A stretch of DNA of 64,000 bases from Cylindrobasidium torrendii FP15055 ss-10 (taxonomy: Eukaryota > Basidiomycota > Agaricomycetes > Agaricales > Physalacriaceae): the NCBI GenBank assembly GCA_000934385.1, contig KN880434.1:62001-126000 (forward strand), read 5' to 3'. The stretch's first letter is position 1. Each line of letters begins with the position of its first letter. This document shows, one piece after another, positions 10,667-22,104 of the stretch. A model generated the notes under the pieces. That model worked only from the letters and a program-made list of their open reading frames with translations, did not search any database and had not been told where the DNA came from. Both the position numbers and the translations under genes were made by a program.

Positions 10667-11883
10667 ATGAGCACTAAGGACACTGGGAAGACCTACGCTC
10701 GTTCTGCCACGGGCGATGCACTTGGCACCGTGAAAGAACATCCCATGTCACCGCCTCAGGACATCGTGCTGTTCGGCGCTTGTTTCTGTCCCTTCGTCCA
10801 GCGAGCTTGGGTCGCACTTGAAGCCCTGGGAATACCATACAATGTGCGTTTGCTCCGCAAGGGTCTGATAGTTTCATGACGACTTCTTGTGACAGTACTG
10901 TGAGTGTACTGGGACTATCTGTTCATGACAGCGCTCACGATCTCGAAGATGAGCTCGATATCTATCAGAGCCCGAAGCCGCAGGAGCTTTTGGAAGTCTC
11001 TCCAAAGGGACTGGTTCCTGCGTTGAAGCTACAGCAGTATCAGCCTGCCCGTGCTTTGAATGAGAGCACGGTCATCATGGAATATCTCGAAGAGTTGAGT
11101 CGCCATCTGCGAACTGTGGGTCCAGCTAATTGTCGCAAAGTCTTGCGGCCACAACGACTCAAAAATCACTGATGCCTCCTAAATCAAACCCATGTAAGAC
11201 CTATCATTCAGTCCATTCTCGCAATTGAGGCTGCTGCTCATGATAACACTAATAAGACGCGCGCGCCCTTGTCCGGCTCATGTCCGACGCTGTCAACCGC
11301 GCGCTTGTGCCTTCGTTCTACAAGTACCTACAGGCTCAGGATCCAGAGGCCCAAGTTCAGGATGGTACAGAGTTCCACGAGGCTATAGCCCAACTCGTAG
11401 CGCTACTTCAACGCGCGGAAACGGAAATCGTCGGTGGTGATGGCTCTGCCGGCCCCGGAGAGGCTCAGGCTCTAGGCGCTGGATTGGGGCTCTGGATTGA
11501 TACCAACGATGCCTTGGGATGGGTTGATATTCTCGCTGGGCCTTGTAAGTCTCAGTTGCCGTTGAAGCCTGCCGCTCGCTCCAGCATCATTGGGCTGAAT
11601 GGCTTTAGGGTTGTACCGAGCTACAAATGTTCTCACGCATTATCGAGGCCTCGAGCTCCCTGCTAGCCCCCGGTTTCATGCATATCTGAATAGATTGTTC
11701 TCTCACACGGACTTTAAGAAAACGTGCAGCACGGAGGGCCTTTACCTGGACAGCTATGAAAGGCAAGTGGCTATGGAATGTGCTTCTTCGTACTTTCTGA
11801 CTACTCTTGGAAGGTATGCTTTCAACAGACCCAATACCAGTCAAGTGGCCGATGCCATTAACGCTGGGAGGACGTTGCCATAG
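10667..11883 (+). CDS. Omega-like glutathione S-transferase (Cys-type)
   Basis: Glutathione transferase of the cysteine-containing omega/GTO type, probably a cytosolic thiol transferase or dehydroascorbate reductase. Exons 10667-10843, 10896-10899, 10949-11093, 11141-11193, 11257-11544 and 11609-11883 give 313 residues. Removing an additional 51-nt GC-AG intron at 11763-11813 gives 296. The thioredoxin-like domain has CPF at residues 41-43 with the catalytic Cys41, then the cis-proline and glutathione-binding blocks SPKGLVPAL and ESTVIMEYLE. An all-helical C-terminal domain follows. The 4-nt exon (TACT) is needed to restore the conserved YYELD reading and is flanked by good GTGCGT...ACAG and GTGAGT...GAAG sites. 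A sequencing or splice difference could also explain it. Confidence 0.88.
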
Positions 11884-12778
11884 GCGGTCGGCGGCAAGTT
11901 TGTTGCGATATCAGCTTCGTCAAGAGCTAATTATCATCGTTGTTTAGAACAACGCGAACCGGCCATTAGCAGAGCGACCCTCAGACGGTCACGCCAATTA
12001 TTCGTCTACTATCTCGCTCAGCCATAACTCCTTCGTTATGTGAAAGTAAAACTACCGAATCAAAGGTGGCCGTTGAACGAATGGCCACAGCCATTCGAAC
12101 ACAATTCCAAGAAGCACTTTAATAGGCTGTGCCTTTCAACTGACGCACAGCTTTGTTAATTGTGAGCTGGTTTTTTCTGCGTCCGGGGCGTGGGAATACT
12201 TTGTAAGGTGTTGCAAGTTGGTTCGAGCTTGAGTTCAGGGTTCTCACCTGGTTCAACAACGGCTCGATAAGGCGCCCGATCTGCATTGTCCTTACGTCGC
12301 TTGCCCCATTTGGGACAATATCGTGCCCGGCAGGCGTTCTTGATCCCGAATAGGTACGAGTTTTGTCGAAAATAGTCCCTTGCATCAACCATCTTCACCT
12401 GCCTTGAACATACAGTGAGCTCCGTAGGTCAGCGATGGCGTTTGAGAGAACGCTTCTCTGGTGACGGGAACAAGAACCGGCCTCTGCTTGGCTGCTTCTG
12501 AGATGCCAGCATGATGAAGTCAATCAAGCTGGCCTGCATAATACTGCAGTTCTGTAAATGCCTTACATGTCTCGGTCTATCTGCGCGCGGTGCGTTAAGC
12601 TGCAAAAGCTGATCGCAGGCTTTTGCCGAGTCAGACTGAATACACTCACGGCCTTTCACAGACCGTTTTATCTCAGAAAAGATGAAGCATGTATATAAGC
12701 TCCCTATCGCAATAATGACAGCAGTCTTCACGTCGTACTCACCACTCGGACCCCCCCATCGTGCAACTCAGTTTCGAC
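11884..12778. other. Intergenic region upstream of the Zn2Cys6 gene
   Basis: About 900 bp with no supported gene. It contains the 3' flank of the GST gene and the promoter of the following regulator. Short minus-strand frames around 12119-12398 and 12429-12731 show no family resemblance. Confidence 0.4.
12692..12698 (+). promoter_or_regulatory. TATA-box-like element upstream of the Zn2Cys6 gene
   Basis: TATATAA sits 81-87 bp before the ATG at 12779, a suitable distance for a core promoter. Judged by pattern only. Confidence 0.4.
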
Positions 12779-13618
12779 ATGTCAGCTATGCCACCCTCCT
12801 CCTCGTCGTCTTCCTTGCATGCGCAGTCTGCGCCCCGCCGACCAGGCCGTGCTTTGATTGCTTGCACATACTGCCGGAGGCGGAAGATACGGGTGCGTCA
12901 TTGCTTCGCCGCCTTTGCTCGCAACGTTCTAACATGACCGTGTCTATAGTGCAAGCAGCAATCCGCGGCCGACGACTACGAGAGTATGGGGACCGCGCCA
13001 TGCGACTACTGCCAGAAGAATGGATATGACTGCCAGTATATTCCGGTGGGCGACGATGAGGGTATCTCGCCTCCCACGCCTCCTTCATCTTTCCCACCAG
13101 AACAAACCCTCTTCCGTATGCATTCTCATCCTTTTGGACACGCAATGGACATGCAAAGGCAGGCGCCTCATTCTGCACCCCCGTCTATTCCATATACACG
13201 AGACATATTTCTGCATACCGCCATGCCTTCGACCCCTGGCTACACTGTCGAGGAGGGTGGACTCTATCACACCCCGACATTGACTGTAGCAGACGATCTA
13301 CACCTACAAGTCCGTCATCTGCAGCATTCGAACGAGGGCTACAGTGCAGCTACTAGGCCGTGCACATGGCCGAACGACTATCTGCCAGCTCACAATGTCC
13401 AGCCACACTCAGCATATGCGTCGCAGCCGCCGACATCGGGGTACAGCGGAGGAGAAACTCATACATTCGGCGGATATACGAGTCCTGCAAATTATTCGTA
13501 CGACTCCCACGGATCTAGTGTGCATTCCAGCGGCTATGCTCAGCTTTTGGCGCCAGACCAAGCAAACGGGCATTACTCGATGAGCGTTGCCTCGCCCCGC
13601 GGAGGAGGATGGCGTTGA
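12779..13618 (+). CDS. Small Zn(II)2Cys6 zinc-cluster protein
   Basis: Two exons, 12779-12892 and 12950-13618 (260 residues). The fungal binuclear zinc cluster sits at the N-terminus: Cys29-x2-Cys32-x6-Cys39, then Cys56-x2-Cys59-x6-Cys66, with the basic patch RRRKIR between Cys32 and Cys39. The loop between the third and fourth cysteines is 16 residues, longer than the usual 5-12. The intron falls exactly before Cys39. The rest (residues 75-260) is rich in Pro, Ser, Tyr, His and Gly with no fungal-specific middle homology domain, so it looks like a compact DNA-binding factor with a disordered activation region. Targets are unknown. Nuclear location is inferred. Confidence 0.85.
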
Positions 13619-14032
13619 AGGGTTTGTCGTTCAGCCAGAGTTTGAACTCGGATGAGTGTGATTATGGCCTGTGGCGGCGAGTGATTTTGAAGTAGTAGTA
13701 GGCGGCTGCGCGAGGTGTGCGAGCGTGTCGCCGTACTAAAGTAAATTGTGACCCTGTGTTTGCTGCTGCTCAGTGTCCTCGTTTGCCTGTGTACATAATA
13801 TATAGCGCACTCCGGTCGTCTTCCATTGACTGGGGAAGAGGAGCCTCATGGTCCAAACCGCATAAATGAAAGGTGCCTCGCGAACGCCTTCCCTGAGGTG
13901 TACAAATTGATTTATTTAGGATACAGGACAATGAAATCTAAGACTATCTTATACATTTCGGGCCTAAGCGCATGGGATTGTTGTATTCCTACCGCGTTCT
14001 CGACATCCAATCCTTCATCTGGCTTAGCCGGA
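13619..14032. other. Convergent 3' intergenic region
   Basis: About 410 bp between the end of the Zn2Cys6 gene (+) and the end of the aldehyde dehydrogenase gene (-). No gene is seen; it probably holds two overlapping or adjacent 3' untranslated regions. Confidence 0.4.
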
Positions 14033-16533
14033 TCACAGGGGCCAATCCAACTGTTCTCCAAAGTTCCAGTGAACGGCCTTAACACTTGTATACTCTTCGA
14101 GAGCATAGCTGCCGAGCTCGCGTCCTGTACCCACAGTTAGGACACACTCTTTCGAGAAAGAGGGCCAACTTACCGATTCCGGATTGCTTAAATCCTCCAA
14201 AGGGTACATTGTTCGAAAGTATGTTGTATTGGTTGATCCACACCTGTGACGGCTCGTCAGCACTTGTGCAGTACTCGCGAGAGCGCACGCACACTACCAG
14301 CTTCAAGAGCATTTGACACTCGCATACACTGGCTGGCATCACCTAATGGACAGTTCAGTAACACGAAACATATACCACCTCATCGAGCATACTGGAATGA
14401 AGACCAGCCCCAAGACCGTAATTCGTGGCGTTTGCGAGAGCAATAGCCTCGGCCTCGGTGTCGAAGCGCCCGACTGCAAGTACAGGCCCAAAGATCTGTT
14501 GTAGAATGTTCAGCATATGGCAATGGGCACACGACAAAGAGCCTACTTCTTCTTTAACAATCCTCATGTCCGGCCTGATGTCAGTGAAGACTGTGTCGGA
14601 AATGAGTGTACTGTTCCAACGGTACTTAATGGGATCAGTGCGCTTACTAGTAGGGTCAACGTAGAAACCTTTCCCAGTTCGTTTGGCGCCTCCGGTGGCA
14701 ACCCTAGCACCCTCGTTCTTCCCAGACTCGATGTAGCTCCATACACGGTCGTACTGCCCTTTGGACACCTAGTACACGCTGAGCATTCTACAGCAAGGCA
14801 TTATACAAAGGACGAATACGAACCACCGGTCCACCTCCATTCTTATCATCGAAGCCGTCTCCGATAGAGAGCTCTTCGACCTTGGACACAAGAAGAGCAA
14901 GGAACTTGTCGTAAATGCTGTTCTCGATGTACACGCGAGAGCCTGCGGTGCAGTCCTGCCCAGAGTTGTATGTGATTCCCAGAGCTGCCCATCGCGCCGC
15001 TACACAAAAGGCGTCAGCTAACGAACGACTTCTGCACACTCCACCCAGCACTCAGCCCGAGCCTAAGGAGGACAGAGGACACGGTTTGCGCGAAACACAG
15101 CACATGTCCGTGGTGTGGGAACAAGGAAGGACGAATGGCTGTAAGTACCTTGCTCGAGGTCGGCAGATGCGAAAACAAGATGCGGCGACTTTCCACCTAG
15201 CTCAAGCGACACCTACACGGGATTAGCATGAAAATCAAAACGGATCGCGCGGCTAGTACAGCGCATACCTTCTTGATGTTGGACTTGGCGGCTGCCTCCA
15301 TGATCTTGCGCCCCGTAGCAGTCGATCCAGTGAACGCGACTTTATCTACATCAAGATGCGCAGCGAGAGCCGCACCGCCAACCTGTAAGTTCGGGGTGGT
15401 CAGATACGGTTCAACAGGATCAACATGATGCGTACGGGGCCAAGCGAAGGGACTGTGTTGATTACGCCGGGGGGAAAGCTATAAACAGCAATCTTGAGTA
15501 GCATATTCAATGCGGCGACAAACGGCAGCCATTCACCCAGCTTCAACAACGAGCTCTGACAGTTTCTGCAGAAATCTTAGTCGATGTCCAATAAACCATG
15601 ATACAAACTAACCAATGCGCTCAATGGGGTCAGCTCGGAGGGCTTCATCACAATGGTGCAACCCATAGCCAGAGCCGGTGCTACTTTCCAAGCCCTTGAA
15701 TGTGTGAGAAATGCTCAATGTGAGTCGGCAAGAATCCATACCACATGTTGATTGGATAGTTCCATGGGATACTCGAATGCTTGGTGAGCCGGTGGTCAAA
15801 AGTAAACAAGTCTGAGTCGCTCACATTTGCCCACAGACACCAATAGGCTCATGCCGAGTGAAGGCCCACTTTGTTTTGTTATCGACTTCAATTGTCTGGA
15901 TATCTTGGGGTCAAAATCGACGACCTTGGAGGTGTGGCCGTCCGTTACCTGTCCAGTAACCTTATCTGCAAAACCAGCATAGTAGCGCAGACACTGAACG
16001 CTGTCTCCTATATCGAAATCCCTGTAGTAGATGTGTAAACGGCATGTTAAAGCTTGGGAGTGGAGATATATTGCCTTGCAATCTTCACGGGCTTTCCATT
16101 ATCCAAGCATTCGAGTTCGCCTAGCAGTTGGGCGTCACGCTCGATGAGGTCTGCGAGCTTGTTGATCAGGCGCGCGCGTTCCCAACCGGTCACGTTCTTT
16201 CCCCAAGTGGTGTTGAATGCCTCCCGGGCAGCGGCGACGGCCTTGTCGATGTCAGCAGCAGAAGCTTTCAAGGTGGCCAAATCGGTCATTACGCTATTCT
16301 GGGAAGATGTTTGGCGGCCTACCTGCTACGACAGAGCACAGAACATCCTCTGTAGATGGATTTACGGACCTGGGCCCATGTTAGCGAATATGGGTGGGAT
16401 CCTATGGCACTGCGTACTCGATAACAGCGTCAGAATCTACCGATCCAACGAACTCGTTGTTGATGAAGAGGCCAGTCTGCAACTTGATTTCCAAACCAGA
16501 TGGAGTTTTGATAGTAACGATGGGAGGAGACAT
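14033..16533 (-). CDS. NAD(P)-dependent aldehyde dehydrogenase
   Basis: Oxidises aldehydes to acids (acetaldehyde-type ALDH, about 500 residues). The gene is cut by many short introns, about a dozen exons between 16533 and 14033. The start exon reads [19 protein letters not shown]. Diagnostic pieces follow in order: the N-terminal block [20 protein letters not shown], the proton-acceptor Glu motif [19 protein letters not shown] (near 15155-15225), the nucleophile Cys in [11 protein letters not shown] (near 14950-14970), the block [18 protein letters not shown] (split by an intron), and the C-terminal [16 protein letters not shown] then [10 protein letters not shown]. No organelle presequence is evident, so a cytosolic form is likely. 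Exact exon edges were not all resolved. Confidence 0.9.
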
Positions 16534-16859
16534 GATTGTTTTTCCTTCAAGTTGTGCGAGGTATTGACGGTGGGAAGGTGAGCTGGGAAAGTGGCGGATG
16601 TGTACTTATAGAAGGCCACGATAGCGGATCGTGCTTATCGCTGTTGGACGTCAGTTGATTCGAACCGGAGATTTCGATCCAGCACATGGAATCTCGTGCC
16701 CAGCGTACGCCGCCGCTCAAGCTCAAGGGATCTGTGTGACAGCGCTACTCCGCGTCACGATGGGCGAATCAGTTGCATGTATCACGTGTGCGCGTCCAAA
16801 ATGTTTAATGGGGTCTGTGATCCGCAATTGTCCGACATTTCATACCTTGCCTTTACACC
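16534..16859. promoter_or_regulatory. Divergent promoter region of ALDH and COX VIIc genes
   Basis: About 325 bp between head-to-head starts (16533 minus, 16860 plus). TTCGAACC at about 16659-16666 resembles a tRNA B-box, but no tRNA fold surrounds it. No other gene is seen. Confidence 0.45.
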
Positions 16860-17298
16860 ATGATCGCCCGCCTAGCCTCCTCTCGCCTCGTTCCAGGTGC
16901 CTCCAGGTCGTTCCAAACGTCCGCCATCTCTCGCAGTGGGCACGGCAAATACACTGTACGTGACATACTCAAATCAACTCAATTGTGCTTCCTGCAAATT
17001 CCCACCATCACCGCAAACTCTATCCACCATTCATTCCCTGGTCACCAGAGCAGTGCTCACACTCCAATCACAGACCGAAGACGCTGTCCCATTCTCCTTC
17101 AAGAACCGTGGCACCTTCGCGCTCAAGGTTGTAACCTACTTTGGCTTTGGTACGCCTTCGTGCATTGCTGCAGCTTCTGATACTAAGCAAGCAATGCAGG
17201 CCTGTCACTCCCGGTCATTGCTTCTGCATATCAGCTGTACGTATTCATTGCCTCAGTTGGCGTCAGCTACTCAACGATGACCCAGCTCCAAGAAGTAA
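16860..17298 (+). CDS. COX8: Cytochrome c oxidase subunit VIIc (Cox8-type)
   Basis: Small single-span subunit of respiratory complex IV in the inner mitochondrial membrane. Four exons: 16860-16955, 17074-17149, 17200-17236 and 17286-17298 (222 nt, 73 residues). The N-terminus (MIARLASSRLVPGASRSFQT) is an Arg/Ser/Ala-rich presequence ending near a plausible cleavage region. The mature part has the family core PFSFKNRGTFALK followed by one hydrophobic helix (VVTYFGFGLSLPVIASAYQL) and the basic end SKK. The symbol follows yeast usage; animal usage is COX7C. It converges with the Dicer-like gene, leaving about 107 bp between stops. Confidence 0.88.
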
Positions 17299-17405
17299 AC
17301 TTAGACTTTCATCGCGGACTCGGGGACGTAGAGCTATAGATCCTCAGGATATCCTACGCTACAACGACAATGTGTATCATCCTGGACCCACCCTCTCTAT
17401 CAGAA

Positions 17406-20400
17406 TCATTGCCTCGAACATCCACAGGCCCGGCCCAGCAAGCCAAGATCATCCTCCAAAGAGCGTAAAGCTGTCGCTGCAGCCGACCGATACGCGACGT
17501 GTGGATTCCTATTCTCAGAGCGGCCAATTACTTGATCATGCAAGTAAACTCGTATAATGTCAGATTGGGACGAAAAGAACTAGCACACTTGCATGCACAC
17601 CTTCAAATCCTGCGTCCTTCCGCACTGATCGAATATCTGCGCAACCAGAGTCCTTACCCTTGGCTATGAGTGCGTCGAAGGGATGTTCCGTGGTGTCAAA
17701 ATCCAAGTATTGCTCATAGAATGGACGCATGACACGGTCATAAATCCCTTCAACTGCCTTGGTGTCGAATTGTTCACATACGAAGACCGCCGCGAAAATG
17801 GATTCGATGATATCTGCGAGTGGCTATGATATTTTGTCAAGAGCGAAAGTTGCCAACAAGGCAACACTGACCTTTGGGGGAAGATGGTCTTGCCAATATG
17901 GCTTCGGCGGTCTGCCTTGTCTGCGGGCTTGTTGTTCCTCGGCATCGCGCAGCGTGTTCATCGCCTGAATGTAATTCTTCATGGACCTCTCTAATCCACT
18001 CTCTTTCCCGCGTTCGTCGATGAGAATATACTGGCTCAACCCTGAATGCACCGCTAACGCAGCAAATGTTTTATTGGAAACCATTGATGCCTAAGATGGC
18101 TCAGTCAGTTCGACCAACAAGGGTGTGAACAATTGGCTACCCTGAAGACCGTCATCACATTTGGGTTCCAGGTTTCGCTGAGCGACCATATATGCTCGAC
18201 AGCCACTGTTTCTGACATAAGCTGGGAATGACCAGAAGAGAGTGGGCGCTCACAGAGTCCTAGCACTGCGTCCCCCAGAAATTCAAGCCTTTCGTATGAT
18301 ACACCAGCATGTGTCCTGTGTGTCTGGTGAAAAGTCAGACGCCTGTCCACGTCAGGAAGAATCGAATTGACAAGAGCTTGCCCCAGAATGAAGGGTTTAT
18401 TGAATGAGTAACCAAGAATTCGTTCGACGGATTTTATCGTCGTTGGCTTGATTGGGGCGCTAATATCTGCTGACGGAACGGCTGCTTGGCGGACGAGGTC
18501 TGACCAGTGCAGGGCGCGAGGAAGGGGTGCTCCCAAAGCCTTCATGGCATACAGCGCCAAATCCTTGCCCCCGGTCAGATAGGAAGCTCCAACAACACCT
18601 TCTACCATATCCGCAATCATCTAGCAAGATCAAGCAAGTAGAAGAAAACATCAACAATGGCACTTGCCTTGTCTCCAGCCCAATGCGTTGCGTCTGTGTC
18701 GAAAAGTCGACGCTTCTTTTTCTTTCTGTGTTTACTACTCGTCTTAGTGATATTCTGGGGATTGGGCAGCTGAGGATTCCCTGCATCGTCCTCGAGGTTG
18801 AAATTTGGGATAATCCAGCCAGCCCTTTTGGTAGGCCGCAGGTTCGCGTAGGCTGGAAAGTCAACCTTGACGGCGCACGCATGGAGAGGTGCATTGCTAA
18901 TGAGCGCTTCCCTTGCGAAGTGAAGAGGAGACATTCCTACGCTTTGTGGTTCCGTGGCAACAACATAGACAGAGCTCACGAGTTTGAGCACGGCATCACC
19001 TGTAGGACATGAACGCCGCACAATGCTTCAGGATTATTCTCGAACCTAGGAATTCGAGACGCTCGTAGTTAAACTCATGTCCGACAGCGTGAGACGTTAT
19101 GGCCACCCTCAAAAGGTCTTCTCGCAAAGAATGCGCAAACAAACTGGCGTTTAGCTCTTTGACGATGAGTAGCTCGTCAATACGTTGCATGATGGAGTCC
19201 AGGAGGAAGGTCGTTCGATAGATACTGATGCTTGATTTCAGTCTATGCAAAACAGCAAAGACAGCTCTGGCTACCTTGCGGGAATGGTTGACTTGAATAT
19301 CACCTCAGGTATGAGATCTGCGCAAGTCGTCAGACAGTTTCTTGAGAAGCTAGCATAGCGCACATTTTTTCCCTTTGTTCTCAGATCGGCCAGACACGCC
19401 AGGAGTAAGATGGTCGAACCAATTCGTGGACTGGCTTACTTCAAGTATGCATTGCTGATTGTCCGTGATAGTGAGGCTGCTACGTGCTTGCATATAAGCT
19501 AAAAGACTTTGACTAGCAGCGTCGTCCTGGAGGGTGTAAGTTCCTCAAACAAGAAAAACAGAGCACCATACGATTGGGCGATCCACAGGTGCGCTATGTG
19601 GTGTTAAGTCTGGGCGTACGAGCACAATATCGAAGGGTTTCCCAAATTCTCCGGGCCTATCCTTGATGAGCGCGTCTTGCACGTCTGCCTCGACGGTCTC
19701 CGGACTGCCGAATTTTAATGGAATGCTCCATCCGGCGGCGCCAGCTGCGACTCCATCCCAGTCAATGCTGAGAGCTATGTCAACGGCAGAAGTTGGAATA
19801 TCGGTTGTCCACGTCAACTTTGGTTTGAGTGGGGCAAAGAAATACGCAATATTTTCCAACGGGCAGTTATCTCGCCGCCCACTCAGTTGGCGCAACAATC
19901 TGACAAGGTAGTTTCGTAGCTGTTCAATTTGACCTTGAGAAATCTGGAGGGGTGCAGCGCGAACAAGGGGCACATGCTCGACGATTTTCTCGAACCATAA
20001 ACCAACCGACCGAAGGTCTGGGAGCGGGGCCCTTGTTAAAAGAACGAGCGGAGCAAATTTTGGTCCGTCCCGTTTGACGATGTCGGCACGGATGATAGTG
20101 GGGTAGAGGACACCGTCAAATTGATAGGAATAGTCGCCCCAGATGTGTGGCCGCTTGCGCGTGTACAGCCGCGTACCCTGTTGTGTACTTGTCAAGGTTG
20201 GCATAGGCGGTGGGACATAGTCGATAGGTTTTGCGGGGTAGAACAATTTGTAGTCAAATAGACCGTGCTGAAGGAGGTAGGAGCATAGTTTATAGCATGC
20301 CATTCGCCTAGCTACGGCTTTCGACATTGCTGCATCGCTCCGGAATGTGTCCGTTGGTAAGCCGGGAACACTAACAACGCAGGTAAATGTTGTAGTCAAT

Positions 20401-21760
20401 TCCATTCGGTCATATTGGATTGATTCGGCCGTTGCGATGCGATCCTGAGCGCCAAACCAAGCGGCGAACCTATATGCGTGCAGAGGGGCGCTGGAGGGAT
20501 GTATCCAGACACCGGTGACAGGTTCGGTAAGATGTTGGCCCTCCTGCCTCTCGGAAACAGGCCGCGAAAACGGACGCAAAACCTCCAATGTAGCAGGAGG
20601 AAATGTTGTGTAAGAAGCTTCCATGCCCCACTGCTTCAAGTCTGTAGGCATAGTTGACAGTCTCTCGAGCACCGCTCGCTGAACCGGATGTTGTTGTTCA
20701 GCGAGCAGAACGATATTGCTGCTTGAGCCAGCTGTGTGCGCGTAGGTGTGTGCATGCGAGAGATAGTCGTTGGGTAGTGCCCAGCTAAATATCCTCAGTA
20801 GGTGAACGTGCATACGATATGAAACATACCGAACCACGAGCGAGGACCGTGGGATATCCAAGTCCTCCGTATTTGTCGTCGCAAACAACAAGTTGAACTC
20901 GTTATTTGCGAAAGCCTCAAGAAGCGCCATCTAGACGCATATTAACTACGGAAAGCCGATAAATTGCATGTCTACCTGCTCTTCTTCGGTCCTGTGAGTA
21001 TCGAGAACCCGTGGTGTAAACGAACTCAGGTCATTCAACATGCGAACAAGCTCTAGCAGAGATGTAGCCACGAGCGTACTGTCAACTTTCATGCAATAAT
21101 CAGGGCGTGTCCAGTCCATTGGGTATTGACGAACCAAAGACGATGGCGCGAAAACCTTTGCTCACGGGCTCGCATGCCTTTAGGGTTTGTACTAGTCTGA
21201 GAAACTTTGGGGATACATTGAAACCCATGGCATATGGATTGAGGTTGGGCAAGATGTACATGAACCGATTGATGGTCTCACGGGCTTTGTTCCTTGTGCG
21301 AGTGAGCAAGTCCGGCGAGTCGTCGGTTTCTGCGCAGAGCTTTAACTGGCGCTCAATATCTGGCAGAGCGCGCTTCCACCACAAGTTGGAAGCACAGGTG
21401 CCCAGTTCTTCGTACACGCGCTGGGCTGTAGCCAGATATACAACAAAGAAAGGGTGCTGCTGCGTTTCGTTGCAGATGATTTTGGACAGTAGAATGTGGG
21501 AAGGTTCGTGCATAACTGGATCATAAAGCACAATACGTTCGCACGGCCAATCTAGTTAACACATAGTCAAAAATCCGTGTCAATAGTATAGAATTAGGGC
21601 TCGCACTTGTATTTTCCTCGAGACGGCGGCGCTTAGTGTGCTGTATTGAATCCGTCTTTGAAGGCGCATCGTCCAACCCTGCAGAAGTCGCCGTTCGCTT
21701 CGCGCTGCTCGACCCTTCGTCTTCGTCTTTGGACCACTGGTTCTTCCATCTTTTGAGCAT
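17406..21760 (-). CDS. Dicer-like ribonuclease III lacking the DExD helicase half
   Basis: Dicer-type endonuclease for RNA silencing, about 1200 residues in roughly 15 exons. From the N-terminus: a short basic start (KRRR) leads directly into the region that normally follows Hel1. Then come a degenerate helicase C-terminal domain (motif V-like block FATTNTEDLDIPRSSLVV), a Dicer dimerisation (DUF283-like) domain, RNase IIIa and RNase IIIb, and a short C-terminal dsRNA-binding-like segment (YLHDQVIGRSENRNPHVAY). Both RNase III domains keep their acidic signatures: NYERLEFLGDAVLK with DMVEGVVGA, and SYERLEFLGDAVLG with DIIESIFAAV. No PAZ domain was recognised. There is no Walker A or DECH motif in the gene or in the 344 bp before its ATG, and motif VI lacks its arginines, so the helicase should be inactive. 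Confidence 0.85.
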
Positions 21761-22104
21761 TGTCGTTTTAAGTGAGGATTATGCGCGAAGGGATAATGCC
21801 CATAAGGAGGCCGTGGGGTCAACCAGGCTAGGATGATGGCCAGCAAGACTCAGAACTCGCTGATCGGACTACCATGTGTGACGCGCCAAAGTCAAATCAT
21901 AGTCAGAGCCAGCTTGTTCACAATGTTGTGTGCTATGTAACCAGGCAGAGTTGGAACAAGTCTACCGCGGCTATGATAGCAAAATTCAAAGTGCTGAATT
22001 GAGTGAGGTTTGTAGTGTAAAGTAAATGTACAGCGAACAAATTATTATAAATAATACATCCGTACTCTCGAGCGGGGTCCTTGTTGGTCCAATTACAGGG
22101 AACG
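21761..22104. other. Intergenic region between Dicer-like and DUF1640 genes
   Basis: About 344 bp upstream of the Dicer-like ATG and downstream of the next minus-strand gene. It has no helicase-like coding sequence, which is why the Dicer-like gene is considered truly short. Confidence 0.5.

Noticed and set aside
16621..16700. Possible tRNA around TTCGAACC/GGTTCGAATC
   Set aside because: The B-box-like bases are present, but neither strand gives a T-stem, anticodon stem and acceptor of normal length around them.
21580..21846. Upstream extension of the Dicer-like gene
   Set aside because: The 88-codon frame does not match helicase sequence, and it overlaps the real first exon in another frame.
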